The notes: generated by a model from the sequence alone, not told the origin. Positions 15,970 through 26,264 are shown, numbered from the stretch's first letter. The stretch: DNA of 29,897 bases from JBKJZO01 sp046715235 (GCA_046715235.1 JBKJZO010000062.1:1-29897), one strand, 5' to 3'. Translations and numbers: made by a program.

Positions 15970-18002
15970 GCAGAGGCCTCCGGCGTCGTGGTGAGGTGTC
16001 CGTCGTACGGCGAGGAGGATGTCATCACTTCGGGTTCATCGACGATCTCGCCGGTCGCGGGATCGACGGCTGGCTCGGGCGCGCGAGCCGCAAGCGCCGC
16101 CACGATGGCTTCCGCGGTGACCCGGCCGATGCCGGATACGCCTGCGACCTCAGTGGCTGAGGCAGTGCGGAGGCGCTTGACCGAACCGAAGTGTTTGAGC
16201 AGCGCCTTGCGCCTCGTCTCCCCCAGACCCGGTACGCCGTCGAGCGCGCTCGCGGTCATCGACCGGCTCCGTTTGGCCCGGTGGTAGGTGATGGCGAATC
16301 GGTGCGCCTCGTCGCGCACCCGCTGAAGCAGGTAGAGGCCTTCACTGGTGCAGGCCATGATGACCGGCTCGTCGCGATCGGGCAGCCACACCTCCTCGAG
16401 GCGTTTGGCCAAACCGCAGAGCGCGACGTCGTCCACGCCGAGATCCGCCAGCGCTCTTGCCGCTGCCGAGACTTGTGCGGGCCCGCCGTCGACGACTACG
16501 AGGTTGGGCGGATAGGCGAACCGGCGCGGCCGGCCGATGTCGTCGGGCGTCTCGCTGGTGCTCTCGCCGGGTTCGTCCCGCACCAAGCTCAGCTCACCGG
16601 TCTGCGCGCGTTCCTCGACGTAGCGCGTGAACCTGCGGTGGACCACTTCGTAGATGCTCGCAACGTCGTCCTGACCCTGCACGCCCTTGATGGCGAAGCG
16701 GCGGTACTCGGATTTGCGTGGCAGGCCGTCCTCGAAGACCACCATCGATGCGACCACGCTGGTGCCCGCAAGGTTGGACACGTCGAAACACTCGATGCGC
16801 AGCGGCGCGTCGGGCAGACCGAGCGCGTCCTGCACCTGCTGCAGCGCCTGGCTGCGGGCGGTGAGGTCGCCGGCGCGGCGCAGCTTGTGCAACTGAAAAG
16901 CCTGCGCGGCGTTTCGCCGCACTGTGTCGGCGAGCGCCTTCTTGTCACCGCGCTGCGGTACCCGCAGGTCGACTCGCGAGCCGCGCTTGAGGGACAGCCA
17001 CTCGGTCAGGGCCGGCTCGTCCGCGGGCAGCACCGGCACGAGTACTTCGCGTGGCACGTCGGGGTACGCGTCGCCGTACAACTGCTCGAGGAACGTCGCG
17101 ACGAGTGCCGGCTGGTCGAGCTCCTCGACCTTGTCGACGACCCAGCCGCGTTGCCCGCGCACTCGGCCGTCGCGGACGAAGAAGACTTGGAACGCCGCTT
17201 CGAGCGGGTCCTCGACGAACGCGATGACATCGGCGTCGGTGCCATCACCCAGGACGACCGCCTGCTTCTCCATAGCGCGTCGTAGAGCGGCCAGATCGTC
17301 GCGCAGCCGGGCCGCGCGCTCGTACTCGAGCTCGCTCGCGGCCGCGGCCATGTCGCGCTCGACCCGCTTGACGTACTCGGCGGTGCGCCCCGCCATGAAA
17401 GCGCAGAAGTCCTCAGCGATGGCGCGATGTTCCTCGGCGGTGACCCGGCCCACGCAGGGGGCCGAGCACTTGTCGATGTAGCCGAGCAGGCAGGGACGGC
17501 CGACCTGGCCGGCGCGCTTGAAGACTCCGTTGGAGCAGGTGCGGACGGGGAAGACGCGCAGCAGCAGATCCAGCGTCTCGCGGATAGCCCACGCATGCGA
17601 GTAGGGGCCGAAGTAGCGCACACCCTTGCGCTTGGGACCGCGCATCACCATGGCTCGCGGGAACTCGTCCGCCATCGTCACGGCCAGACTCGGATAGCTC
17701 TTGTCGTCGCGGTAGCGGACGTTGAAGCGCGGATCGAACTCCTTGATCCAGTTGTATTCGAGTTGCAGCGCTTCGACCTCGGTCGACACCACGCACCAGT
17801 CGACGGCCCCCGCGGACTCCACCATGCTGCGCGTGCGCTGATGCAGGTTGTTGACGTCCTGGAAGTACGACGACAGCCGGCTGCGCAGGCTTTTCGCCTT
17901 GCCCACGTAGATGACTCGGCCATGCGCGTCGCTGAACCGGTAGACGCCTGGCTGGTCGGGAATCGTTCCCGGCGCGGGACGGTAAGTCGCCGGGTCCGCC
18001 AT
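15966..18002 (-). CDS. uvrC: UvrC, excinuclease ABC endonuclease subunit
   Basis: Makes both incisions flanking a lesion held by UvrB in nucleotide excision repair. Starting at ATG 18002 the protein is 678 aa. The domains run: GIY-YIG nuclease at the N-terminus (GVYRFSDAHGRVIYVGKAKS), a Cys-rich zone (CLLGYIDKCSAPC), the UVR helix pair that meets UvrB (ELEYERAARLRDDL), the RNase H-like nuclease (IECFDVSNLAGT), and C-terminal helix-hairpin-helix repeats (VPGLGETRRKALLKHFGS, VSGIGRVTAEAI). A 42-residue upstream extension lacks family similarity and is excluded. There is no Shine-Dalgarno sequence; a TACTAT 7 bases upstream suggests a leaderless message. First gene of uvrC-rapZ-yvcK-whiA. Confidence 0.96.
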   Translation of the reverse strand: MADPATYRPAPGTIPDQPGVYRFSDAHGRVIYVGKAKSLRSRLSSYFQDVNNLHQRTRSMVESAGAVDWCVVSTEVEALQLEYNWIKEFDPRFNVRYRDDKSYPSLAVTMADEFPRAMVMRGPKRKGVRYFGPYSHAWAIRETLDLLLRVFPVRTCSNGVFKRAGQVGRPCLLGYIDKCSAPCVGRVTAEEHRAIAEDFCAFMAGRTAEYVKRVERDMAAAASELEYERAARLRDDLAALRRAMEKQAVVLGDGTDADVIAFVEDPLEAAFQVFFVRDGRVRGQRGWVVDKVEELDQPALVATFLEQLYGDAYPDVPREVLVPVLPADEPALTEWLSLKRGSRVDLRVPQRGDKKALADTVRRNAAQAFQLHKLRRAGDLTARSQALQQVQDALGLPDAPLRIECFDVSNLAGTSVVASMVVFEDGLPRKSEYRRFAIKGVQGQDDVASIYEVVHRRFTRYVEERAQTGELSLVRDEPGESTSETPDDIGRPRRFAYPPNLVVVDGGPAQVSAAARALADLGVDDVALCGLAKRLEEVWLPDRDEPVIMACTSEGLYLLQRVRDEAHRFAITYHRAKRSRSMTASALDGVPGLGETRRKALLKHFGSVKRLRTASATEVAGVSGIGRVTAEAIVAALAARAPEPAVDPATGEIVDEPEVMTSSSPYDGHLTTTPEASA

Positions 18003-18009
18003 ACGGTCA

Positions 18010-18015
18010 ATAGTA
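18010..18015 (-). promoter_or_regulatory. -10 element of uvrC, leaderless arrangement
   Basis: On the minus strand TACTAT is separated from the uvrC ATG by 7 bases (TGACCGT), which would place the transcription start at or next to the A of the start codon. No good -35 lies 16-18 bases upstream, and no damage-promoter block is present, unlike uvrA and uvrB. Leaderless messages are common in actinobacteria. Confidence 0.5.
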
Positions 18016-18071
18016 CGTCCGCGCGGTTCAGGTGGCTCGAGGCCTATCAGCCGACCGGCAGCCCGCGAAAA

Positions 18072-18094
18072 CTGTCGGACCCGGTCGATAGCGT
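18072..18094 (+). promoter_or_regulatory. PafBC-type (RecA-independent) damage promoter of the DUF222/HNH gene
   Basis: CTGTCGGAC, then 8 nt (CCGGTCGA), then TAGCGT. The published consensus of the RecA-independent DNA-damage promoter in mycobacteria is TTGTCRGTG-N8-TANNNT. Spacing is exact and the core TGTCRG matches; the last two bases of the upstream block differ. Transcription would start about 20 bases before the ATG at 18122, leaving room for the GGGG ribosome binding site. The same GTCGGACCCG run occurs in the uvrB promoter. Confidence 0.65.
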
Positions 18095-18121
18095 TGTCCG
18101 CATCCGAAGAACGGGGATGCG

Positions 18122-19456
18122 ATGACAACCATCGAAGCAGCCGGTGCGCCGCTGAGTGCGATGTCCGATGTCGAGGTACAGCGGGCGCTGACGATGTGGG
18201 CCGGCCGGCTGGCCGCCGGCGAGGCGGTGTTCGTCGACCTCGTCGGTGAACTCGACGCGCGCGAGGCGTGGGCTGGTGCCGGCATCCTGTCCGCCGCGCA
18301 CTGGCTGTCGTGGCGCTGCGCGCTGGGCAGCAACGCCGCGCGCGAACGGGTCCGGGTGGCCCGGGCGCTGCGCACCCTGCCGGCGACCCGCGCGGCGTTC
18401 GCCGCCGCGACGCTGTCGTTCTCCCAGGTCCGCGCCCTGACCCGGGTGGCGACGCCGGACAACGAACAGACGCTGATCGACTGCGCCCGGCACGCCACCG
18501 CCGGGCAACTCGAACGCCTCGTCCGCGGCATGCGCCGGGCCATCGCAGCGGACGATCTGGCGAAGGCCAAGACGGTGTACGACGACCGGCGGCTCAACTA
18601 CCACTGGGACGAGGACGGCTCGCTGGTCATCGATCGCAGCCGGCTCACCTCGGAGCAGGGCGCGATCTTCGTCAAGGCGATGGACGCGGCGATCGACGAG
18701 CTGCGCTCGGACCTGCCGCCGTATGACCCGGCCGGCGTTACCGCGGTAACGCCGTCGGGCCCGGCGCTGCGCGCCGATGCCCTCGTCCTGATCGCCGAGC
18801 GGACGCTCGCCGACAAGCAGCCGAACGCTTCAGACCCCGATACATACCGCGTCGTCGTCCGGGTCGACGCCGAGACCCTGCTCGACGACACCGCAGGGGA
18901 GCACAGCGCGATCGACGACGGCCCGGCGATCGTGCCCGAAACCGTGCGCCGGCTGCTCTGCGACACCGCCGTCCGCGCGGTCACCGAACTCGCCGACGGC
19001 ACTCTGCTCGATCTCGGGCACACCGCGCGCTTCCCCAACCGCGCGTTGCGGCGGGCGGTCAAAGCCCGGGACGGCTGCTGCCAATTCCCCGGCTGCACAC
19101 GGACGACGCGACTGCAGGCCCATCACATCAAAGCCTGGTTCCGCCGCGGACCGACCGACCTGATCAACCTCGTCCTGCTCTGCTCGCACCACCACCATCT
19201 CGTCCACGAAGGCGGCTTCAACCTGACCCGCGCGGCCGACGGGCAGATCGTCGTCCGCGCCCCCGGCGGGTGGCTGATACCCAACGCACCGCCACTGCTC
19301 TTCGCGACACCGGACCGACTCGCCGCCGCGCACGCCCGAGCCGGCATCGCCGTCGACAGCGACACGCTGCCGCCCGACTCCATTAGCGAACGGATCGACA
19401 TCGGCTACGCAGTCTCCGTACTCCTGCAGGCGCCACCGGAGTCCGACGCCGCGTAG
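18122..19456 (+). CDS. DUF222 / HNH endonuclease domain protein (13E12 repeat family type)
   Basis: An intact 444-residue protein of the actinobacterial family known in M. tuberculosis as the 13E12 repeat family; molecular function not established. The N-terminal two-thirds is the helical DUF222 region (about 10-200). A variable linker follows, then the HNH nuclease at about 316-366: CCQFPGC, QAHHIKAWFRRG, LINLVLLCSHHHHLVHEGG. The paired Cys, the His pair, the Asn and the final His are all kept, so it is probably an active metal-dependent nuclease. It is divergent from uvrC, with GGGG 5 nt before the ATG. Upstream is a damage-type promoter. A 22-bp palindrome lies in codons 204-211. Members are often multicopy, so lateral arrival is possible. 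Confidence 0.93.
   Translation: MTTIEAAGAPLSAMSDVEVQRALTMWAGRLAAGEAVFVDLVGELDAREAWAGAGILSAAHWLSWRCALGSNAARERVRVARALRTLPATRAAFAAATLSFSQVRALTRVATPDNEQTLIDCARHATAGQLERLVRGMRRAIAADDLAKAKTVYDDRRLNYHWDEDGSLVIDRSRLTSEQGAIFVKAMDAAIDELRSDLPPYDPAGVTAVTPSGPALRADALVLIAERTLADKQPNASDPDTYRVVVRVDAETLLDDTAGEHSAIDDGPAIVPETVRRLLCDTAVRAVTELADGTLLDLGHTARFPNRALRRAVKARDGCCQFPGCTRTTRLQAHHIKAWFRRGPTDLINLVLLCSHHHHLVHEGGFNLTRAADGQIVVRAPGGWLIPNAPPLLFATPDRLAAAHARAGIAVDSDTLPPDSISERIDIGYAVSVLLQAPPESDAA
18733..18754. repeat. 22-bp perfect palindrome inside the DUF222/HNH gene
   Basis: Two 11-base arms, CGGCGTTACCG and its exact reverse complement, abut with no spacer and a CCGCGG centre. It lies in the linker between DUF222 and the HNH domain and encodes GVTAVTP. 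A perfect palindrome with 11-base arms is expected about once per four million positions at even base composition, somewhat more often in GC-rich DNA, so it stands out. Confidence 0.85.
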
Positions 19457-19530
19457 GCAACCGGGGTCACGAAAGGCCGTCAGAGCAGGCCTGCCCCTTC
19501 GCCCGCCTGACTGCCGAAGCGCCGCGTCGC

Positions 19531-19548
19531 CTCGCTGCGTACAGCGAG
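19531..19548 (+). repeat. Hairpin between the HNH gene and the ssgA-like gene
   Basis: CTCGCTG-CGTA-CAGCGAG, a perfect 7-bp stem with a 4-base loop, in the 145-base gap after the HNH stop (19456) and 53 bases before the ssgA-like ATG. A second palindrome, GCAGGCCTGC, lies nearer the HNH stop. Either could be a terminator without a U-run. I see no convincing promoter in the remainder of the gap. Confidence 0.4.
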
Positions 19549-19601
19549 CCGTGCCACTCTGGGGCCATGCCGCCGCAGCCCTCAGCGTCCGTCGAGCCGC
19601 G

Positions 19602-20021
19602 ATGACGACCGAGAGCGTGAGTGCCGACTTCCTCGTCGACGCGGGCCGCCACGGTCGCACCCGGCGGACGATGCTGCACTTGGACTGGCACCGGTCCGAT
19701 CCCATCGCGGTCAACCTGAGGCTGAGCACGCTGCCCGACCATCCGGCATTGCCGCGCGGCCACTGGTCAGTGCTGCGTGACTTCCTGCGCTACGGATTGG
19801 AAGAGCCGACCGGCGACGGCGACGTGCGGATCATGCCCGAGCAGGCCGGCGAGTCGGTGCGCCTGGAGCTCAGGGTCGAGGGCCGTCAAATGCCGGTCGT
19901 CGTGTCCCGCACGACGCTGTGCGACTTCCTCGACCAGACCGAGGCGATCCAGCCGTCGGGCGAGGCCGGAGAGGATGCGGCCCTGGACGCGTTGGTCGAT
20001 CGCCTACTGGCCGGCCAGTAG
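19602..20021 (+). CDS. SsgA-like protein (SALP), sporulation/cell division regulator family
   Basis: SsgA-like proteins steer septum placement and peptidoglycan maturation in sporulating actinomycetes (SsgB recruits FtsZ in Streptomyces). This one is 139 aa from ATG 19602. Family features are the W-H-R-S-D-P-I-A-V-N-L block (about 25-35), the HWSVLRDFLRYGLEEPTG-GDVRI block (split here, about 50-72), and the C-terminal VVVSRTTLCDFLDQTEAI. An upstream extension to GTG 19551 is open but adds nothing family-like. The ribosome binding site is weak. It converges on uvrA with 14 bases between stops. Which SALP class it belongs to cannot be judged by eye. Confidence 0.85.
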   Translation: MTTESVSADFLVDAGRHGRTRRTMLHLDWHRSDPIAVNLRLSTLPDHPALPRGHWSVLRDFLRYGLEEPTGDGDVRIMPEQAGESVRLELRVEGRQMPVVVSRTTLCDFLDQTEAIQPSGEAGEDAALDALVDRLLAGQ

Positions 20022-20035
20022 GCGACCGGCGTCGT

Positions 20036-22927
<2,892 letters not shown>

Positions 22928-23017
22928 CAGTGTCTGTGAACCTCGATCGGGTGCGGAGCGGGGTGTACCGGAGGCGAGTCGCGCGGACACCTCGGGGGCG
23001 CAGCACGGCTCGGCGCG

Positions 23018-23040
23018 ATGCTACCCAGCGGTACTGACAA
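23018..23040 (-). promoter_or_regulatory. PafBC-type (RecA-independent) damage promoter of uvrA
   Basis: On the minus strand: TTGTCAGTA, 8 nt (CCGCTGGG), TAGCAT. Against the consensus TTGTCRGTG-N8-TANNNT only the ninth base of the upstream block differs, and spacing is exact. Transcription would start near 23011, giving a leader of about 85 bases before the uvrA ATG. uvrA is a known target of this response in mycobacteria. Confidence 0.8.
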
Positions 23041-23194
23041 CAAGTCTCGCCGATTCCGTCGTTGCGTGCCGACCTGCGCCGGCCGTCGCGGCGTACGAAT
23101 CGTGGGGCTCCCTCGGGTAGTGTTTGACGGCGCTCGCTGCGCTGTTCCGCTCAACCGTTGCCACGTTCCACTTCACGAAAGGTGCGCCCGGCTG

Positions 23195-23860
23195 ATGGGC
23201 ATAGCCCTGCGCAGTCCCGCCGCCCGCAGGGTGGCTGCCGTCGTGCTGCTGGCCCCTTCGATTGCGGCTGGCACGTGTGTCGCCGCGGCAGCTGCCTCCG
23301 CGCCGCGCGCGCAGGCCGGTGGCGCGACCGTCGAAGCTCTCGTGGACAACAAGTTCAATCCCGCCGAGATCACGATCGCGCCAGGTGCGAGCGTGACCTG
23401 GGCCAACAAGGGCGGCGCGCACACGGTCACCGGTGGCGACGGCACCACCCCCGACCCGGCCTCGCCGGTCGGCAACAGCAACCTCTTCGACGCTACGGCG
23501 ATGGTCACGAAGACTTTCGCGGCGGAGGGCACGTTTCCGTACTACTGCGTCCCGCACGCGACCCTCGGCATGAAAGGCGTCGTGATCGTCAAGGCCGGCG
23601 GCGCCACAGCCGCCAGCGCAGCCCCCTCGGCCGCTCCCGCCGCAGCTGCCCCAACATCGGCGACCGCGACCGCTGCCCCGGCAGATCCCGAAGCCGGCGA
23701 GAAAGCGCTCGCGCGGCTGGATGCCAGGATGGCGCAGCAGGACAAGACACTCGACAAGTTCCGCCTGGGACTCTGGGGAGCAACCGCGCTGATGATTGCG
23801 CTCGGCGTGGGCGTTTACCTCTCCACCCGGTCCGGCGCCGAGAGTGCGTCGCACGGCTGA
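23195..23860 (+). CDS. Membrane-anchored cupredoxin (plastocyanin/azurin-like copper protein)
   Basis: A secreted, probably electron-carrying or copper-handling protein on the outer face of the membrane; the partner is unknown. From ATG 23195 it is 221 aa. It has an N-terminal signal (RRVAAVVLLAPSIAAGT, ending in an Ala-rich zone near residue 40), then a single cupredoxin domain (about 44-134). The four type 1 copper ligands are visible: His76 in GGAHTV, Cys118 and His121 in YYCVPHATLGM, and Met126. An Ala/Pro/Thr linker, a short charged helix and one membrane segment (about 186-206, LWGATALMIALGVGVYL) follow. Upstream in-frame codons from 23018 are not signal-like and are excluded; GAAAGG lies 12 nt before the chosen start. 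Confidence 0.85.
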   Translation: MGIALRSPAARRVAAVVLLAPSIAAGTCVAAAAASAPRAQAGGATVEALVDNKFNPAEITIAPGASVTWANKGGAHTVTGGDGTTPDPASPVGNSNLFDATAMVTKTFAAEGTFPYYCVPHATLGMKGVVIVKAGGATAASAAPSAAPAAAAPTSATATAAPADPEAGEKALARLDARMAQQDKTLDKFRLGLWGATALMIALGVGVYLSTRSGAESASHG

Positions 23861-24011
23861 CACTGTCAGATGAGACGGGCTGGTCCGGACAAAGTTCGCG
23901 GATCCGCCACCCGTTACCGAGCGTGAAGGTACTCTCGATGCATCACGACGCGGCTTGTCCACCTCTAGGTGCAGCCCGCGGTCGCGATTTCCGTGGGGGA
24001 AGAACTCTTGT

Positions 24012-25172
24012 GTGGGGGATGTAGTGAGAGTTACGGCGTCGGTAATCGTGCCGACCTTCAACGAAGCCGGCAACATCGCCGAGCTGGTGCGCAGGCTCGG
24101 CGCGGTCCTCGACGACCACGACACCGAGGTCATCTTCGTCGACGACTCGACCGACGAGACACCTGACGTCATTCGCGAGGTAGCACGTACCTCGACTGTT
24201 CCCGTCCGGCTGATCCACCGCGCGCCAGGCGAGCGCATTGGGGGCCTCGGCGGCGCGGTGATCGCGGGCTTCAAGGCCAGCTCAGCGGACTGGTTCGTCG
24301 TGATGGACGGAGATCTGCAGCACCCGCCGGAAATGGTTCCGGTACTGCTGGCGACAGCAGCGAAAGACGTCGCGGACGTCGTCGTCGCCAGCCGCTACTG
24401 CGGCGGCGGTGAGGCCGGAGGCCTGTCCAGCACCGTGCGCCACCTCGTGTCCAACGGCGCGACCGCGCTCACCCGGGGCATGTTCCCCCGGCGTCTGCGC
24501 AACTGCACCGACCCGATGACGGGATTTTTCGCCCTCCGCAAGGACTCACTGGACCTGGCAATGCTGCGGCCCCGGGGATTCAAGATCCTCTTGGAGATCC
24601 TTGCGCGCCGGCAGATGCGAGTCGCGGAAGAACCGTTCAGCTTCGGCGAGCGATACGCCGGCAAGTCGAAAGCAAACCTGCGGCAGGGCCTGCACTTCCT
24701 GCATCAGCTGGCCAGCTTGCGATTCGGCCGGATGTCGCGCTTCGCGGGCGTCGGTGCCATCGGCACTGTGGTCAACCTCGCGCTGATGGCGCTGATGCTC
24801 AGTAGCGGCAGCCACTACCTGTTCGCTGCAATCATCGCCACCGAGGTCACGATCCTGAGCAACTTCCTGCTCCAGGAGCGCTTCGTCTTCCGCGACCTGC
24901 GTGACGAGGTCGGTAGCTTCCACGTCCGACTTTTCCAGTCAGTGGCGTTCAACAACCTCGAGGCACTCGCCCGCATACCTGTTCTGATGGCGCTGGTCGA
25001 GTTCCTGCGCATTCCCGGACTGCAGGCACAGGCGATCTGCCTGGCAATCGCGTTCCTGGCCCGGTTCTTGTTCGTCTCGCGGGTCGTCTACCGGCCGAGC
25101 GCCACCCCGACCGCGAGCAGCCTGTCGATCGACGAGGCCGACAGGGCCCACGGCGGGGTCGGGCTCACCTAG
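24012..25172 (+). CDS. Family 2 glycosyltransferase fused to a GtrA-like membrane domain
   Basis: Probably transfers a sugar from a nucleotide donor to polyprenyl phosphate (dolichol-phosphate-mannose synthase-like) and may help flip the product. From GTG 24012 it is 386 aa; GTG 24024 is an equally possible start, both with G-rich ribosome binding sites. The N-terminal GT2 domain (about 8-225) has VIVPTFNEAGNIAEL, VDDSTDETPD, the metal/donor motif DGDLQHPPEM, and DPMTGFFALRK. The C-terminal half (about 240-370) has four hydrophobic segments of the GtrA type, beginning RFAGVGAIGTVVNLALMALML. Substrate unknown; cell-envelope glycan or lipid glycosylation is likely. Confidence 0.88.
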   Translation: MGDVVRVTASVIVPTFNEAGNIAELVRRLGAVLDDHDTEVIFVDDSTDETPDVIREVARTSTVPVRLIHRAPGERIGGLGGAVIAGFKASSADWFVVMDGDLQHPPEMVPVLLATAAKDVADVVVASRYCGGGEAGGLSSTVRHLVSNGATALTRGMFPRRLRNCTDPMTGFFALRKDSLDLAMLRPRGFKILLEILARRQMRVAEEPFSFGERYAGKSKANLRQGLHFLHQLASLRFGRMSRFAGVGAIGTVVNLALMALMLSSGSHYLFAAIIATEVTILSNFLLQERFVFRDLRDEVGSFHVRLFQSVAFNNLEALARIPVLMALVEFLRIPGLQAQAICLAIAFLARFLFVSRVVYRPSATPTASSLSIDEADRAHGGVGLT

Positions 25173-25186
25173 CAATCGCGGCTGCC

Positions 25187-25216
25187 CCCGACGCCGGCCG
25201 ATCGGCTGACGTCGGG
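25187..25216. terminator. Bidirectional terminator-like hairpin between convergent genes
   Basis: Outer stem CCCGACG (25187-25193) with CGTCGGG (25210-25216), one mismatch, then an inner stem around the palindrome GCCGATCGGC with loop GATC. It lies in the 57-base gap between the stops of the GT2-GtrA gene and the terC-family gene, and can fold from either strand. No U-run. Confidence 0.65.
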
Positions 25217-25229
25217 TGGCCAGTATCCG

Positions 25230-26228
25230 TCAGGTGCGGAAGTGCTCCTTCTCGCTCGCCTCGGCGGCTTGCACTTCAGCGGGGCTGGCTCGCAGCGACA
25301 TGATCAGCGACGTGCCGATCATTGCCGTGATTACGAGCAGCGACACGTACGTGTTCAGGTGGTACCACTCGCTGATCAGCATCTTGATGCCCACGAACAC
25401 GAGTACGGCGGCGAGTCCGACCTTCAGGTACGAGAAGCGCCCCATCGCGTCGGCGAGCAGGAAGTACAACGCTCGCAGGCCGAGGATGGCGAAGGCGTTC
25501 GAGGTGAACACGATAAACGGGTCGCTCGTCACCGCGAAGATCGCCGGGATCGAGTCGACCGCGAAGATGATGTCGGTCGTCTCGATGGCGACGAGGACGA
25601 CGAGCAGCGGCGTCCCGTAGCGCTTCCCTGCTTCGCGGGTGAAGAAGTGCGTGCCCCGGTAGCCGCTGGTGATCGGGATCGCGCGACGTACGAACTTGAC
25701 CACCGGATTGTGGTCGGGCTCCACCTGCGTATCGCCATGCATCGCCATCTTGACGCCGGTGTAGACCAGGAACGCGCCGAAGATGAAGATCGTCCAGCTG
25801 AACCGGTCGAGCAGCGCCGCACCAGCGGCGATGAAGATGGCGCGGAAGACGAGCGCGCCGAGGACACCCCAGAACAGCACGCGATGCTGCAGTGCGTCCG
25901 GCACCGCGAAAAACGAGAACAACAGGGCGAAGACGAAGATGTTGTCGACCGACAAGCTCTTCTCGATCAGGTAGCCGGCGTAGTACTGGCCCGCCGCCTC
26001 ACCACCGTGCCAGGCCAACATGATCAGCCCGAACGACAGACCGATGGTGACCCAGACGGCGCTGGAGATCGCCGCCTCCCGGATCGTGACCTTGTGCGCG
26101 TCCTTGTGGAAGACCAGCAGATCGACGAGCAGCATCGCGACGATGACCACCACGACTGCGGCCCACACCCAGATTGGCGCGCCGAAGACCGGCAGCTCCT
26201 TGGTCTTCTCAGCGGCGGCAACGAACAT
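25230..26228 (-). CDS. TerC-family membrane protein, probable manganese exporter
   Basis: TerC/Alx/MeeF-type integral membrane protein. Several relatives export Mn2+, some to metallate secreted enzymes; the older name refers to tellurite resistance. From ATG 26228 it is 332 aa, with AAGGGA 7 nt upstream; the TTG one codon earlier is not used. About nine membrane segments. The two conserved acidic cores are SLSVDNIFVFALLF and IIFAVDSIPAIFAVTSDPFIVFTSNAFA (given in part), which carry the Asp residues typical of the family. Its leader holds a yybP-ykoY riboswitch, which strongly supports a manganese role. It is downstream of and codirectional with uvrB but separately controlled. Confidence 0.92.
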   Translation of the reverse strand: MFVAAAEKTKELPVFGAPIWVWAAVVVVIVAMLLVDLLVFHKDAHKVTIREAAISSAVWVTIGLSFGLIMLAWHGGEAAGQYYAGYLIEKSLSVDNIFVFALLFSFFAVPDALQHRVLFWGVLGALVFRAIFIAAGAALLDRFSWTIFIFGAFLVYTGVKMAMHGDTQVEPDHNPVVKFVRRAIPITSGYRGTHFFTREAGKRYGTPLLVVLVAIETTDIIFAVDSIPAIFAVTSDPFIVFTSNAFAILGLRALYFLLADAMGRFSYLKVGLAAVLVFVGIKMLISEWYHLNTYVSLLVITAMIGTSLIMSLRASPAEVQAAEASEKEHFRT

Positions 26229-26237
26229 CAAGTATTC

Positions 26238-26245
26238 CCTTCGGC
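26238..26245 (-). promoter_or_regulatory. Anti-aptamer strand covering the terC ribosome binding site
   Basis: In the RNA, GCCGAAGG at this site includes the Shine-Dalgarno core (GAAGGGA) and is perfectly complementary over 8 bases to CCUUCGGC at 26265-26272, the 3' strand of riboswitch helix P1. The two pairings exclude each other: P1 formed (metal bound) frees the ribosome binding site, P1 open hides it. The loop between the partners is 19 bases. Confidence 0.75.
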
Positions 26246-26264
26246 ATGAGGAACCCGGCCATCA

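Noticed and set aside
18003..18128. Extended N-terminus of UvrC (42 residues upstream of the chosen ATG)
   Set aside because: No family similarity, and it would read through the divergent promoter region of the HNH gene.
23857..23900. CTGACACTGTCAG palindrome at the end of the cupredoxin gene, also an ACTGTCAG resembling the damage motif
   Set aside because: The palindrome is short and overlaps the stop codon; the motif has no TANNNT at the right spacing.
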